Shown piece after piece: positions 9,412 through 18,864 of a stretch of DNA of 64,000 bases. The translations under genes and the position numbers were made by a program. Origin of the DNA: Azohydromonas australica DSM 1124. Its GTDB lineage: Bacteria > Pseudomonadota > Gammaproteobacteria > Burkholderiales > Burkholderiaceae_C. Position 1 is the stretch's first letter. Every line of letters begins with the position of its first letter. The notes under the pieces were generated by a model that was not told the origin of the DNA, ran no database searches, and saw only the letters and a program-made list of their open reading frames with translations. The DNA lies in assembly GCF_000430725.1 (NCBI RefSeq), contig NZ_AUMO01000044.1, positions 1 to 64,000 of the forward strand, read 5' to 3'.

Positions 9412-11367
9412 ATGAACACACCGCGCCACCTGCACCCGCGCCTGCTGTGGCGCCTCGAACACCCGGGCGGCATCGCCCTGTGCGCCGACGGCGCGCGCGC
9501 CGCGCTGGAAGTGCGCGCGGCGTGCGGCGAGCGCATCGAATCCAGCCTCTGGCTGCTGGACACGCGCCGCGGCGGCGAGCCCCGGCCGCTGGCGCTGCCC
9601 GCCGTGGACGCCCGCGCCCCGGCCTGGTCGCCGCGCGGCGAGCTCATCGCCTGCACTGCGCGCGCGGCGGGCGACCCCGAAGCCCCGCCGCAGCTCTGGG
9701 TCCTCGACCCGGCCCAGGACGGCGCCGCGCCGCGCGCGCTGGCCCACGTGCCCACCGGCGTGCACGCGCCGCGCTGGCTGCCCGACGGGCGGCGGCTGCT
9801 CGCGGTCTCGCACGTCTGGCCGGGCCTGGACGACGCCCCGTCCCAGGCGCGGCGGCTGCGCCAGCTGCAGCGCCACCAGCGCGACGGCCTGCGCATCGAG
9901 GACGACGCCGAGCGGCGCGAGGCGCACCTGCTGCTGCTGGAGCTGGACGGCGGCGTGCGCGACCTCTTCGCCGGCCTGCCCTGCGCACTGGACGACACGG
10001 CCGAGGCCTTCGACCTCTCCCCGGACGGCCAGCGCGTGGTCTTCGCCTGCGCCCCGGAGACGCCCGGCGGGCCGCGCGCGCTGGCGGCGCTGGACCTCGA
10101 CTCCGGCGCACTGCGCTGGCTGGTGCGCGACGCGGCCTGGGACTGCTTTGCCCCGCGCTGGGCGCCGCCCGCGGCGCTGGACGGCGGACGCCTGGCCTTC
10201 CTGGCGCGCCACGTCGGCCTCAAGCACAACCAGCCCGCGCAGCTCGCGCTGTGGGAGGCGCAGACGGGCGACTGGTCGGTGCTCAGTGGCGCCTGGGACC
10301 ACGAGGTCCTGGCCCCGCTGCGCTGGGAGGAGGACGGCCTGGCGCTGCTGCTGCGCGCGCGCCAGCACGGGCGCCAGCACCTGTGGCGCTTCGACGTGGC
10401 GGACCGCCGCGCCGAGTTGCTGGTGCGCGGCGGCTGGGTGCGCGCCTTCGACAAGACCGCCGGCACGCTGGTGACGGTGGCCGACGCGCTGGAGCATCCC
10501 GCGCGCGTGCACGTGCATGCGCCCGGCCGCCCGCCGCTGCGCGTGGAGCGCTTCAACGACGCGCGCCTGGCCGGCCTCGAAGCGGGTGTGGCGGAGGCCG
10601 TGACGCTGCAGGGCGCGCAGGACGAGGACTTCCAGCTCTGGCTGCACTACCCGCCGGGCTTCGACGCCACGCGGCGCTACCCGGTGCTGCAGCTGCTGCC
10701 CGACGGCCCGCACGGCGGCGCAGGCGAGCGCTGGGACATGGTCTTGAACCCCTCGCTGCTGGCGGCGCAGGGCGACTGCGTGGTGGCGCTGGCCAACGTG
10801 CACGGCAGCGCGGGCTTCGGCTACGCCTTCCTGGACAGCATCAACCACCGCTGGGGCGAGCTGGAGCTGCAGGACCTGGAGGCCGCCACCGCCTGGCTGC
10901 AGCGCCAGCCCTGGGCCGACGCGCGGCGGCTCTTCGCCGCCGGCAGCGGCTACGGCGGCTTCCTGGCCGCGTGGCTCAACGCGCGGCGCTCGCCGCACGC
11001 GGCGCTGGCCTGCCTGGGCGGCGTGTTCGACTGGGACGCCATGCTCGCCAGCAGCGCCTGGCCGCAGCTCACGCGGGCGCTGGGCGCGCTGCCCTGGGCC
11101 AATCCCGAGCGGCTGCTCGTCGCCAGCCCGCAGGCCAGCGCCGAGGCCATGCGCACGCCCACGCTGATCGTGCATGCCGCACGCGACCCGCGCGTGCCGC
11201 TGCAGCAGGCGCTGGCGCACCACCACGCGCTGCAGGCGCTGGACGTGCCGTCGCGGCTGCTGTGCCTGGACGCCGCCGACCTGCGCCGCCCGCGCCACGC
11301 GCGCCGCGTGCTGGTGGAGCTGCTGCGCTGGTTCAAGCGCCACGACCCGGCCGGGACCCCACGCTGA
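9412..11367 (+). CDS. S9 (prolyl-oligopeptidase)-family protein, probably non-catalytic
   Basis: 651-aa protein with an N-terminal beta-propeller-like half (WSPRGE, DLSPDGQRVVF repeats) and a C-terminal alpha/beta-hydrolase half. The nucleophile-elbow motif of S9 enzymes (G-x-S-Y-G-G-F) reads G511-S-G513-Y-G-G-F here, so Gly513 stands where Ser is expected. The acid is kept (D592 in RDPRVP). The region equal to N-H-W-x-L-K-P reads AADLRRP with Ala622 at the His position. Start and length are normal and the frame is intact. Likely a pseudo-peptidase with a binding role. It is 13 bp after the GNAT gene, so probably co-transcribed. Confidence 0.85.
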   Translation: MNTPRHLHPRLLWRLEHPGGIALCADGARAALEVRAACGERIESSLWLLDTRRGGEPRPLALPAVDARAPAWSPRGELIACTARAAGDPEAPPQLWVLDPAQDGAAPRALAHVPTGVHAPRWLPDGRRLLAVSHVWPGLDDAPSQARRLRQLQRHQRDGLRIEDDAERREAHLLLLELDGGVRDLFAGLPCALDDTAEAFDLSPDGQRVVFACAPETPGGPRALAALDLDSGALRWLVRDAAWDCFAPRWAPPAALDGGRLAFLARHVGLKHNQPAQLALWEAQTGDWSVLSGAWDHEVLAPLRWEEDGLALLLRARQHGRQHLWRFDVADRRAELLVRGGWVRAFDKTAGTLVTVADALEHPARVHVHAPGRPPLRVERFNDARLAGLEAGVAEAVTLQGAQDEDFQLWLHYPPGFDATRRYPVLQLLPDGPHGGAGERWDMVLNPSLLAAQGDCVVALANVHGSAGFGYAFLDSINHRWGELELQDLEAATAWLQRQPWADARRLFAAGSGYGGFLAAWLNARRSPHAALACLGGVFDWDAMLASSAWPQLTRALGALPWANPERLLVASPQASAEAMRTPTLIVHAARDPRVPLQQALAHHHALQALDVPSRLLCLDAADLRRPRHARRVLVELLRWFKRHDPAGTPR

Positions 11368-11444
11368 AGGCCGCGCGCAGGCCGCGCACAATCCACGAAC
11401 CGGGGGCGGATGCTTCCCCCGGCTGCAGCCCTGCGAGACCGCCC

Positions 11445-12611
11445 ATGCTCATCGACTTCTTCTACAGCCTGCGCAAGGCGCGGCTGCCGGTGTCCCTCAA
11501 GGAATTCCTCACGCTGCTCGAAGGGCTCAAGGCGGGCGTGATCGGCCCCTCGGTGGACGAGTTCTACCAATTCGCCCGCCTCGCCCTGGTCAAGGACGAG
11601 ACCCTCTACGACCGCTTCGACCGCGCCTTCGGCGCCTACTTCAAGGGCGTGGAGCAGATCGACGTGGCGCTGGAGCTGCCCGAGGACTGGCTGCGCCGCA
11701 CGCTGGAGCGCGAGTTCACGGACGAGCAGCGCGCCGCGCTGGAGGCCATGGACTGGGACGAGCTGATGGAGACGCTCCAGAAGCGCCTGGAGGAGCAGAA
11801 GGAGCGCCACGAGGGCGGTTCCAAGTGGATCGGCACCAACGGCACCTCTCCCTTCGGCCACGGCGGCGTGAACCCGCGCGGCGTGCGCATCGGCGGCCCC
11901 GGCAAGGAGAAGAGCGCGGTGAAGGTCTGGGAGCGCCGCGCCTTCAAGGACTACGACGATTCGGCAGAGCTCGGCACCCGCGCCATCCAGCTCGCGCTGC
12001 GGCGGCTGCGCCGCTTCGCGCGCGAGGGCGCCGCGGAGGAGCTGGACCTGGACACCACCATCCACGCCACCGCGGCCAACGCCGGGCTGCTGGACATCCG
12101 CTTCGTCCCCGAGCGCCACAACAAGGTGAAGCTGCTGCTGCTGATGGACGTGGGCGGCTCCATGGACGAGCACGTCAAGGCGGTGGAGCAGCTCTTCAGC
12201 GCGGTGCGCAGCGAGTTCAAGCACCTGGAGTTCTATTACTTCCACAACTGCGTCTACGACTTCGTGTGGAAGCACAACCGCCGCCGCCATGCCGAGCGCA
12301 CGTCCACCTGGGACCTCATGCGCACCTACAACAAGGACTACCGGCTGGTGTTCGTGGGCGACGCGACCATGAGCCCCTATGAAATCCTGCAGCCCGGCGG
12401 CAGCGTGGAGTACCACAACGAGGAGCCCGGCGCCGAGTGGCTGCAGCGCCTGGCGCACCACTACCCGCACTGCGCCTGGATCAACCCGGAGCCGCAAGGG
12501 CTGTGGCAGTACCGCCAGAGCATCGCGCTGGTGCAGCAGATCCTCGGGCCGCGCATGTTCCCGCTCACGCTGGCCGGCCTGGAAGGGGCGATGCGGCTGC
12601 TGAGCAAATGA
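11445..12611 (+). CDS. VWA-domain (CoxE-like) protein
   Basis: 388 aa. N-terminal helical region with a charged segment (about 100-125) and a glycine-rich linker, then a VWA domain from about residue 226 with the metal-ion-dependent adhesion site DVGGSMD (235-241) and FVGDATMSPYE. This variant (DVGGS for the usual DxSGS) is standard in the subfamily paired with MoxR ATPases. It probably acts with the MoxR protein at 6630-7472. Its stop overlaps a possible ATG of tamA. Confidence 0.9.
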   Translation: MLIDFFYSLRKARLPVSLKEFLTLLEGLKAGVIGPSVDEFYQFARLALVKDETLYDRFDRAFGAYFKGVEQIDVALELPEDWLRRTLEREFTDEQRAALEAMDWDELMETLQKRLEEQKERHEGGSKWIGTNGTSPFGHGGVNPRGVRIGGPGKEKSAVKVWERRAFKDYDDSAELGTRAIQLALRRLRRFAREGAAEELDLDTTIHATAANAGLLDIRFVPERHNKVKLLLLMDVGGSMDEHVKAVEQLFSAVRSEFKHLEFYYFHNCVYDFVWKHNRRRHAERTSTWDLMRTYNKDYRLVFVGDATMSPYEILQPGGSVEYHNEEPGAEWLQRLAHHYPHCAWINPEPQGLWQYRQSIALVQQILGPRMFPLTLAGLEGAMRLLSK

Positions 12612-12655
12612 CGGCCCGGCGAAGGGCCCTCCACCACCCCATAGTCCGGCACGCG

Positions 12656-14494
12656 ATGCCGGCGCGGGCCTGGGCGCTGGGGCTGCTGCTGGCGCCGGCG
12701 CTGCTGGGCGGCTGCGCGCTGCTGCGCCCCGAGCAGGCCGATGCCGACACGCCCGCAGCCGCCGCGGCGCCGCGGCCCCTGCCCTACGCGCTGCGCGTCG
12801 AGGTGGCCGACGCGACGCTGCGCACCCTGCTGCTGGAGCACCTGGACCTGGCGCGGCTGCGCAGCGTGGCGCCGCAGGCCGACATCGACGACACCGAGCT
12901 CGCGCGGCTGGTGGCCGCCGCGCCCGCGCAGGTGCGCGCGCTGCTGGAGACCGAGGGCTATTTCAATGCGCAGGTGCGCTTGCGGCGCGAGCCGGGCACG
13001 CCGGTGGAGGTGGTGCTGCAGGTCGATCCGGGCCCGCGCACGCGCGTGGCGCAGCTGGACCTTCGCTTCACCGGCGCCCTGGAACACGCGCAGGCCTCGG
13101 GCGACGCCAACGCGCGCCGGCTGGAGCGGCGGCTGCGCCGGCGCTGGCCGCTGGACGAGGGCGAGCCCTTCCGCAACGCCGACTGGGCCGAGGGCAAGAG
13201 CGCCCTGCTGGCGCAGATGCGCGCCGAGGGCTACGCGCAGGCCGCGCTGGCGGACAGCGCCGCGCAGGTGGACGCGGCGACCAACGAGGCGCGGCTGTCG
13301 CTGGAGGCCGACAGCGGCGCGCTGTTCCGCACCGGCGCGCTGCGCATCGAGGGGCTGGAGCGCCAGGACGAGCGCGCGGTGCGCCACCTGGCCGGCTTCG
13401 CTCCCGGCACGCCGGCCAGCGAGACGCTGCTGCTGGACTACCAGGAGCGGCTGCTGCTCTCCGGCCTCTACGACCGCGCCACCGTCACCCTGGACACCGA
13501 CGCCGACCCGGCGGCGGCGCCGGTGGTGGTGCAGCTGCACGAGCTGCCGCTGCAGCAGGCCAGCTTCGCGCTGGGCGTGGACGCCAACACCGGGGCGCGC
13601 GCCAGCGTCGAGCACTGGCACCGGCGCGCCTTCGGCTGGGCCGCGACGGCGCGCAACAAGATCGAGGTCGCGCAGCTGCGCCAGGCCTGGGAGGGCGAGC
13701 TGGCCTCGCACCACCTGGAGGGCATGCACCGCAACCTGGTGAGCGCACAGGCCGAGCGACTGAAGTCGGGGACGGACGTGGTGACCTCGCTGCGCCTGCG
13801 CCTTGGGCGCGACCAGAGCACCCCGCAGGCGGACCGCTTCACCTTCGTCCAGCTCGAAAGCTCCAACCAGCAGCCGGACGACCCCGCGCTGCCGCGAGAG
13901 CACGCCGAGGCGCTGTCGCTGAACCACCACATCGTGCTGCGCCGGCTCAACGACCGGCTGCTGCCCACGCGCGGCTGGACGCTGTCGCTGCAGACCGGTG
14001 CAGGCCAGGCGCGCAGCACCGACGCCGCGAGCGGCCCCTTCGCGCGGCTGTACGGGCGATTCACGCTGTACCGCCCGCTAGGCAACCGCTGGTTCGGCCA
14101 GACCCGGGTGGAGCTGGGCCAGGTGTTCGTGCGCGGCAACGTGCAGGTGCCGGAGTCGCAGCAGTTCCGCGCCGGGGGCGAGCAGTCGGTGCGCGGCTAC
14201 GCCTACCGCTCGCTGGCGCCGACGGTCAACGGCACCGTCACCAGCGGCAACGTGCTCTTCACCGCCAGCGCCGAGGTGGCGCGCCCGCTGTCGTCCGAGC
14301 TGCCCGCGCTGTGGGGCGCGCTGTTCGTGGACGTGGGCCAGGCGGCGCAACGCTGGAGCGATCTGAACCCCGTGTGGGGCCCGGGCGTGGGCCTGCGCTA
14401 CCGCAGCCCCGTCGGCCCGGTGCAGCTGGACGTGGCCTACGGCACGGCGGTGCGCAAGGCGCGGCTGCATCTGAGCGTGGGGGTGACGTTTTGA
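12656..14494 (+). CDS. tamA: TamA/BamA-family outer-membrane translocation protein
   Basis: 612 aa. Three POTRA-like repeats (about 40-290) precede a C-terminal Omp85 barrel containing FRAGGEQSVRGYAYRS, the VRGY signature of the barrel-closing loop, and a terminal phenylalanine (GVTF). Works with TamB in phospholipid transport to, and protein insertion in, the outer membrane. The signal sequence ends LLAPALLGGC, a lipobox-like cleavage site, unusual for a barrel. An alternative ATG at 12608 overlaps the preceding stop (ATGA) and adds 16 residues. tamB starts inside its stop codon. Confidence 0.9.
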   Translation: MPARAWALGLLLAPALLGGCALLRPEQADADTPAAAAAPRPLPYALRVEVADATLRTLLLEHLDLARLRSVAPQADIDDTELARLVAAAPAQVRALLETEGYFNAQVRLRREPGTPVEVVLQVDPGPRTRVAQLDLRFTGALEHAQASGDANARRLERRLRRRWPLDEGEPFRNADWAEGKSALLAQMRAEGYAQAALADSAAQVDAATNEARLSLEADSGALFRTGALRIEGLERQDERAVRHLAGFAPGTPASETLLLDYQERLLLSGLYDRATVTLDTDADPAAAPVVVQLHELPLQQASFALGVDANTGARASVEHWHRRAFGWAATARNKIEVAQLRQAWEGELASHHLEGMHRNLVSAQAERLKSGTDVVTSLRLRLGRDQSTPQADRFTFVQLESSNQQPDDPALPREHAEALSLNHHIVLRRLNDRLLPTRGWTLSLQTGAGQARSTDAASGPFARLYGRFTLYRPLGNRWFGQTRVELGQVFVRGNVQVPESQQFRAGGEQSVRGYAYRSLAPTVNGTVTSGNVLFTASAEVARPLSSELPALWGALFVDVGQAAQRWSDLNPVWGPGVGLRYRSPVGPVQLDVAYGTAVRKARLHLSVGVTF

Positions 14495-17400
14495 GCGCCG
14501 ACCCGCCCCCGCCGGCGGTGCCGCCGCCGCGTCCACGACGGCGCCGGTGGCCGGCCCTGCTGCTCGCGCTGGCGCTGCTGCTGGCCGGCGGCGGCGCGGC
14601 GCTGTGGTGGGCGCTGTCGCCGGCCGGGCTGGCGTGGTGGCTGCCGCGCGCGGGCGTGCAGGTTTCCGGGCTGCGCGGCGGGCTGCAGGGCGGCGCGCTG
14701 GCTTTCGACACGCTGCGCTGGCAGGGCGACAGCGGCGCGCGGCTGGAGATCGACGCCTTCACCCTGGCCGAGCTGCGCTGGCAGCCGTGGCCCCGCGGCG
14801 GCTGGCTCGGCCTGCAGCTGCAGGCGCCGCAGGCGGCGCGCGTGGCGTGGAGCTCCGGGACGGACGCGGCCCCTGCCCGCGCCGCGCCGCAGTCGCTGCG
14901 GCTACCGCTACGGGTGCGCATCGAGGCGCTGCACGTCGGCACGCTGGTCGTGGACGCGCTCGCGCCCGTGCGCGACCTGCAGCTCACGGCCGAGCTCGGC
15001 GCCCAGTCGGGGCAGGTGCACCGGCTGCATTCGCTGACGCTGCAGTGGCAGCAGCTCCAGCTGCAGGCCAGCGGCCAGCTCGGCGCGGTGGCGCCGCTGG
15101 CGCTGCAGGCGCAAGCCCAGGCCGCGACGCTGGCCGAGACGCAGCCGGCCTGGCAGGCGCAGCTCACGCTGGAAGGGACGCTGGCGCAGGTGGAGCTGTC
15201 GGCCAGGCTGCGCAGCCCGCCCGGCGCGAGCGGCGCGGCGCCGTCCCCCGGCACCCGGACCGCCACGCCCGCCAGCCTGGACGCCCAGGCGCGGCTGACG
15301 CCCTTCGCGGACTGGCCGCTGCAGGCGCTGCAGCTGCGCACCCAGGGCCTGGACCTCTCCGCCCTGGCGCCGTCGCTGCCGGCGACGAGCCTGACCGGCC
15401 ACGCCGACCTGCAGGGTGGCACCGCCGGCACGCCGCTGCAGCTGGACCTGGCACTGGACAACGCCCGCCCCGGCCGGTGGACGGAGGCGCGCCTGCCCGT
15501 GCGCAGCGCCCAGCTCACCCTGGCTGCCCGGCCGCAGCGGCCCGACCTGCTGGAGCTGCAGGCCCTGGCCCTGGAGCTGGGCGATGCCCGGGGCCGCGCC
15601 GGCAGCCTCAGCGGCAGCGGGCGCTGGGAGGGCAGCACCCTCGCGCTGGACGCGCGCGTGCGCCAGCTGCAGCCGGCGCGGCTGGATGCGCGGCTGCCCG
15701 CACTGCGGCTGGACGGGCCGCTGGCGCTGCAGCTCCAGGGTTTCAACTTGCCCGGCACCGGCAGCCCTGCCGCCGCCCCGGCTCCGCTGGCGCTGCGACT
15801 GGACACCGACCTGCGCGGCCAGCAGGACGAGCGCCTGCCGGTGCAGCTCCAGGCCGCGCTGCAGGCACGGCGCGAAGGCCCGGCCGACGCTGCGCACTGG
15901 ACGCTGGACGTGCAGGACTTCGCCGCCCGCGCCGGTGCCGCGCAGGCTCAGGCGCGGGGCCAGGTGGTGGTCGAGCCCTCCGGCGCCTGGCAGGCGCGCA
16001 GCCAGGGTCAGCTGAAGAGCTTCGACCCGACGGCCTGGTGGCCGGCCGCCCCGGCCGCCACCGTGCTCGACGGCGACTGGGACGCGCAGCTCTCCGCCCC
16101 AGCCGGCCAGCCGTTGCCGCAGGCGCTGCGCGGCCAGGCCGCGCTGGCGCTGCAGGGCCGGCTGGCGGCGGTGCCGCTGCAAGGACGAGTGTCCTGGCGC
16201 GACGCCGGCGCCGGGCTGCAGGCGCAGGCGCGGCTGCAGCTGGGCGGCAACCGCATCGACCTGGACGGCCGTGCCACCGGCAGCGCGGCGCCGCAATGGC
16301 GCCTCGACATGGACGCGCCGGCGCTGCAGGCGTTGGCGCCGCTGGCGAAGCTGCATCCCGCCCTGCCCGCGCTGTGGCCGCGCGAGGGCCGGCTCAGCGC
16401 CCAGGCGACGCTGCAGGCGCGCGGTCTCCGGGACTGGCGCAGCGAAGGCCGGCTGGAGACGGCGGGACTGGACGTCGGCACCTGGCGGCTGGCGCAGGGC
16501 CAGGCGCGCTGGGCCCTGCAGGCGCCCGGCACGGGCGACGCGCCGCTGTCCCTGGCGCTGGACGCCGCCGGGCTGCAGCAGGACGGCGCCGCGCGGCTGG
16601 AGCGGCTGCGCGCGCAGCTCCAGGGGCGCTGGTCGGCGCACCAGGTCGAGCTGGACGCCTCCAGCCCGCTGCGCCCGCCGGCCTGGGCCGACGCCCTTAT
16701 CGGCCCCTCCAGCGGCACCGAGCTCACGCTGCGCGGCAGCGGCGCCTGGCAGGGCGACATGGCCGGGCGCTGGAGCCTGCAGCTGCAGACGCTGCAGGCC
16801 CGCGCGCGCGGCGGCCGGGGCACGCCCTGGCTGAACACCACGCCGGTGCAGGCGCAGCTCGCCTTCGACCCGGCGCTGCGCAGCGTGTCGCTCTCGCCCG
16901 GCGGCGTGGAGATGCTGGGCCTGGTGCTGCGCTGGTCGCAGCTGGACTGGAGCGCGCCCGCCACGCCCGATGCGCCGCCGCGGCTGCGCGCGCAGGCCGA
17001 GCTGCAGGCGCTGCGCGTGGCGCCCTGGCTGCAGCGGCTGCAGCCGGACTTCGGCTGGGGCGGCGACCTGGAGGTGGGCGGCCAGCTGCGCTTCGACAGC
17101 GCCGACGCGCAGGGCAGCGAGATCGTCGTGGAGCGGCGGCGCGGCGACCTGCAGCGCAGCGACGAAGTCGGCGGCGTGCAGCCCTTCGGCCTGAGCGAGC
17201 TGCGCCTGGCGCTGCAGGTGCAGGCCGGGCGCTGGACCTTCACGCAGGCGATGGCGGCGCGCCACTTCGGCGTGCTGGCCGGGGCGCAGGTGATCCAGAG
17301 CCGTCCGGGCGTTCCCTGGCCCGACCCGCAGGACCCGATGCAGGGCGTGCTGGAGCTGCGCGTGGACGACCTGGGCGTGTGGGCGCCCTGGGTGCCGCCG

Positions 17401-18624
17401 GGCTGGCGCCTGGGCGGGCGGCTGCATGCCTCGGCCGGGCTGGGCGGGCGCTTCGGGGCGCCGGAGGTCACGGGCCGGCTGGAGGCCTCGCGGCTGGCGC
17501 TGCGCAACCTGCTGCAGGGCGTGGACCTGCGCGACGGCGAGGTCGCCATGGCGCTGCGCGGCGAGGACGCGCGCATCGAGCGCTTCACCTTGCGTGCCGG
17601 CGAGGGCGTGCTGGAGGCCACCGGCGGGGCGCGCTTCGGCGCGACGCCCGGCGCGGCGCTGCAGCTGAAGCTGGACCGCTTCCGCGTGCTGGGCCGCTTC
17701 GACCGGCAGCTCAGCGTCAGCGGCCAGGCGGCGCTGGCGCTGCAGGCGCAGCGGCTGGAGCTGGACGGCCGTCTGGCGGTGGACGAAGGCTTCATCGACA
17801 TCAGCCGCACCGAGGCCCCGGCGCTGGACGCGGACGTGACGGTGCTGAACCGCCCGGGTGCGAGTGCGCAGGCGCCGGGCCCGGACGAGCCCTCGGCGCT
17901 GCTGCGCAACGCGCGCGTGGACCTGCGCCTGGACCTGGGGCAGCGCCTGCGGCTGCGCGGCCAGGGCGTCGACACGCGGCTGGGCGGCGAGCTGGCGCTG
18001 ACCACCCCGGGCGGGCAGCCGGAGGTGCGCGGCACGGTGCGCACGCTGCAGGGGCGCTACGTCGCGTACGGGCAGGACCTGGAGATCGAACGCGGCGAGA
18101 TTGTCTTCACCGGCGCGCTGCTGAACCCGCGGCTGGACATTCTGGCGATCCGGCCGCGGCTCGACGAGGTGCGGGTGGGCGTGCAGATCTTGGGCACGGC
18201 GCAGAACCCGCGGGTGCGGCTGTACAGCGAGCCCGAGCTGGCGGAGATGGAGAAGCTGTCGTGGCTGGTGACGGGGCGGGCGCCGGACACGCTGGGCCGA
18301 GCCGACACCGCGCTGCTGCAGCGGGCCGCGCTGGCGCTGCTGGCCGGCCAGGGCGGCGGCGCGATGCCGGGGAGCAAGTTATTTCGCAGCCTGGGTCTGG
18401 ACGAAGTGGCGCTGAGCCAGCGCAGCAGCGGCGAGGTGCAGCAGACGGTGGTGACGCTGGGGCGCCAGCTGTCGCAGCGCTGGTACCTGGGTTACGAGCG
18501 CGGCATCGGCAGCGCGCTGGGCACCTGGCAGCTGATCTACCGGCTGGGGCGCCGCCTCACGCTGCGCGGCCAGTCCGGCGAGCAGAACTCGGTGGACGTG
18601 CTGTGGAGCTGGCGCTGGAACTGA
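14491..18624 (+). CDS. tamB: TamB-family translocation/assembly protein
   Basis: 1377-aa AsmA-like protein. A cationic N terminus (RPRRRR) and one signal anchor (LLLALALLLAGG) are followed by a long periplasmic repeat region of amphipathic beta strands. The last about 350 residues are the conserved TamB (DUF490) domain with the RPRLDEVRVGVQILGTAQNP and SWLVTGRAPD segments. Such proteins bridge the inner membrane to TamA. Start chosen at a TTG whose last two bases are shared with the tamA stop (TTGA); GTGGGGGTG upstream fits a ribosome site and no ATG lies before the anchor. Confidence 0.92.
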   Translation: MSADPPPPAVPPPRPRRRRWPALLLALALLLAGGGAALWWALSPAGLAWWLPRAGVQVSGLRGGLQGGALAFDTLRWQGDSGARLEIDAFTLAELRWQPWPRGGWLGLQLQAPQAARVAWSSGTDAAPARAAPQSLRLPLRVRIEALHVGTLVVDALAPVRDLQLTAELGAQSGQVHRLHSLTLQWQQLQLQASGQLGAVAPLALQAQAQAATLAETQPAWQAQLTLEGTLAQVELSARLRSPPGASGAAPSPGTRTATPASLDAQARLTPFADWPLQALQLRTQGLDLSALAPSLPATSLTGHADLQGGTAGTPLQLDLALDNARPGRWTEARLPVRSAQLTLAARPQRPDLLELQALALELGDARGRAGSLSGSGRWEGSTLALDARVRQLQPARLDARLPALRLDGPLALQLQGFNLPGTGSPAAAPAPLALRLDTDLRGQQDERLPVQLQAALQARREGPADAAHWTLDVQDFAARAGAAQAQARGQVVVEPSGAWQARSQGQLKSFDPTAWWPAAPAATVLDGDWDAQLSAPAGQPLPQALRGQAALALQGRLAAVPLQGRVSWRDAGAGLQAQARLQLGGNRIDLDGRATGSAAPQWRLDMDAPALQALAPLAKLHPALPALWPREGRLSAQATLQARGLRDWRSEGRLETAGLDVGTWRLAQGQARWALQAPGTGDAPLSLALDAAGLQQDGAARLERLRAQLQGRWSAHQVELDASSPLRPPAWADALIGPSSGTELTLRGSGAWQGDMAGRWSLQLQTLQARARGGRGTPWLNTTPVQAQLAFDPALRSVSLSPGGVEMLGLVLRWSQLDWSAPATPDAPPRLRAQAELQALRVAPWLQRLQPDFGWGGDLEVGGQLRFDSADAQGSEIVVERRRGDLQRSDEVGGVQPFGLSELRLALQVQAGRWTFTQAMAARHFGVLAGAQVIQSRPGVPWPDPQDPMQGVLELRVDDLGVWAPWVPPGWRLGGRLHASAGLGGRFGAPEVTGRLEASRLALRNLLQGVDLRDGEVAMALRGEDARIERFTLRAGEGVLEATGGARFGATPGAALQLKLDRFRVLGRFDRQLSVSGQAALALQAQRLELDGRLAVDEGFIDISRTEAPALDADVTVLNRPGASAQAPGPDEPSALLRNARVDLRLDLGQRLRLRGQGVDTRLGGELALTTPGGQPEVRGTVRTLQGRYVAYGQDLEIERGEIVFTGALLNPRLDILAIRPRLDEVRVGVQILGTAQNPRVRLYSEPELAEMEKLSWLVTGRAPDTLGRADTALLQRAALALLAGQGGGAMPGSKLFRSLGLDEVALSQRSSGEVQQTVVTLGRQLSQRWYLGYERGIGSALGTWQLIYRLGRRLTLRGQSGEQNSVDVLWSWRWN

Positions 18625-18691
18625 GCCGGGGCCTGATCCTGCTGCGCCCGGACCCCGCTGGAAGCCGTGCGAGAATGCGCGCCGCTGTCCG

Positions 18692-18766
18692 CTCGCCGTA
18701 GTTCAATGGATAGAACGGCCGCCTCCTAAGCGGCAAATACAGGTTCGATTCCTGTCGGCGGGACCA
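18692..18766 (+). tRNA. tRNA-Arg (anticodon CCU)
   Basis: Cloverleaf: acceptor CTCGCCG/CGGCGGG (one U-G pair), D arm GTTC/GAAC, anticodon stem GCCGC/GCGGC around the loop CTCCTAA (anticodon CCT), T arm ACAGG/CCTGT with TTCGATT, discriminator A and encoded CCA. Decodes AGG, a rare codon here. It lies between tamB and a diguanylate cyclase gene. I see no direct repeat of its 3' end nearby, so there is no sign that it served as an integration site. Confidence 0.96.
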
Positions 18767-18864
18767 GCCCTCTTCTCCAGCCCACGGCCCGCAACGGGCC
18801 CGGTTGCAAACCTGATGCAACCCTCGGCAACCAACGCTTACTTCACGCCGGCCTGAGCGGACCG

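Noticed and set aside
14500..18600. Very long open frames in alternative and opposite frames of tamB and other GC-rich genes
   Set aside because: They are Arg/Ala/Pro/Gly-rich, lack family motifs and follow from high GC3 of the real gene.
18692..18766. tRNA-Arg as a phage or island attachment site
   Set aside because: No second copy of its 3' end, no integrase and ordinary genes on both sides.
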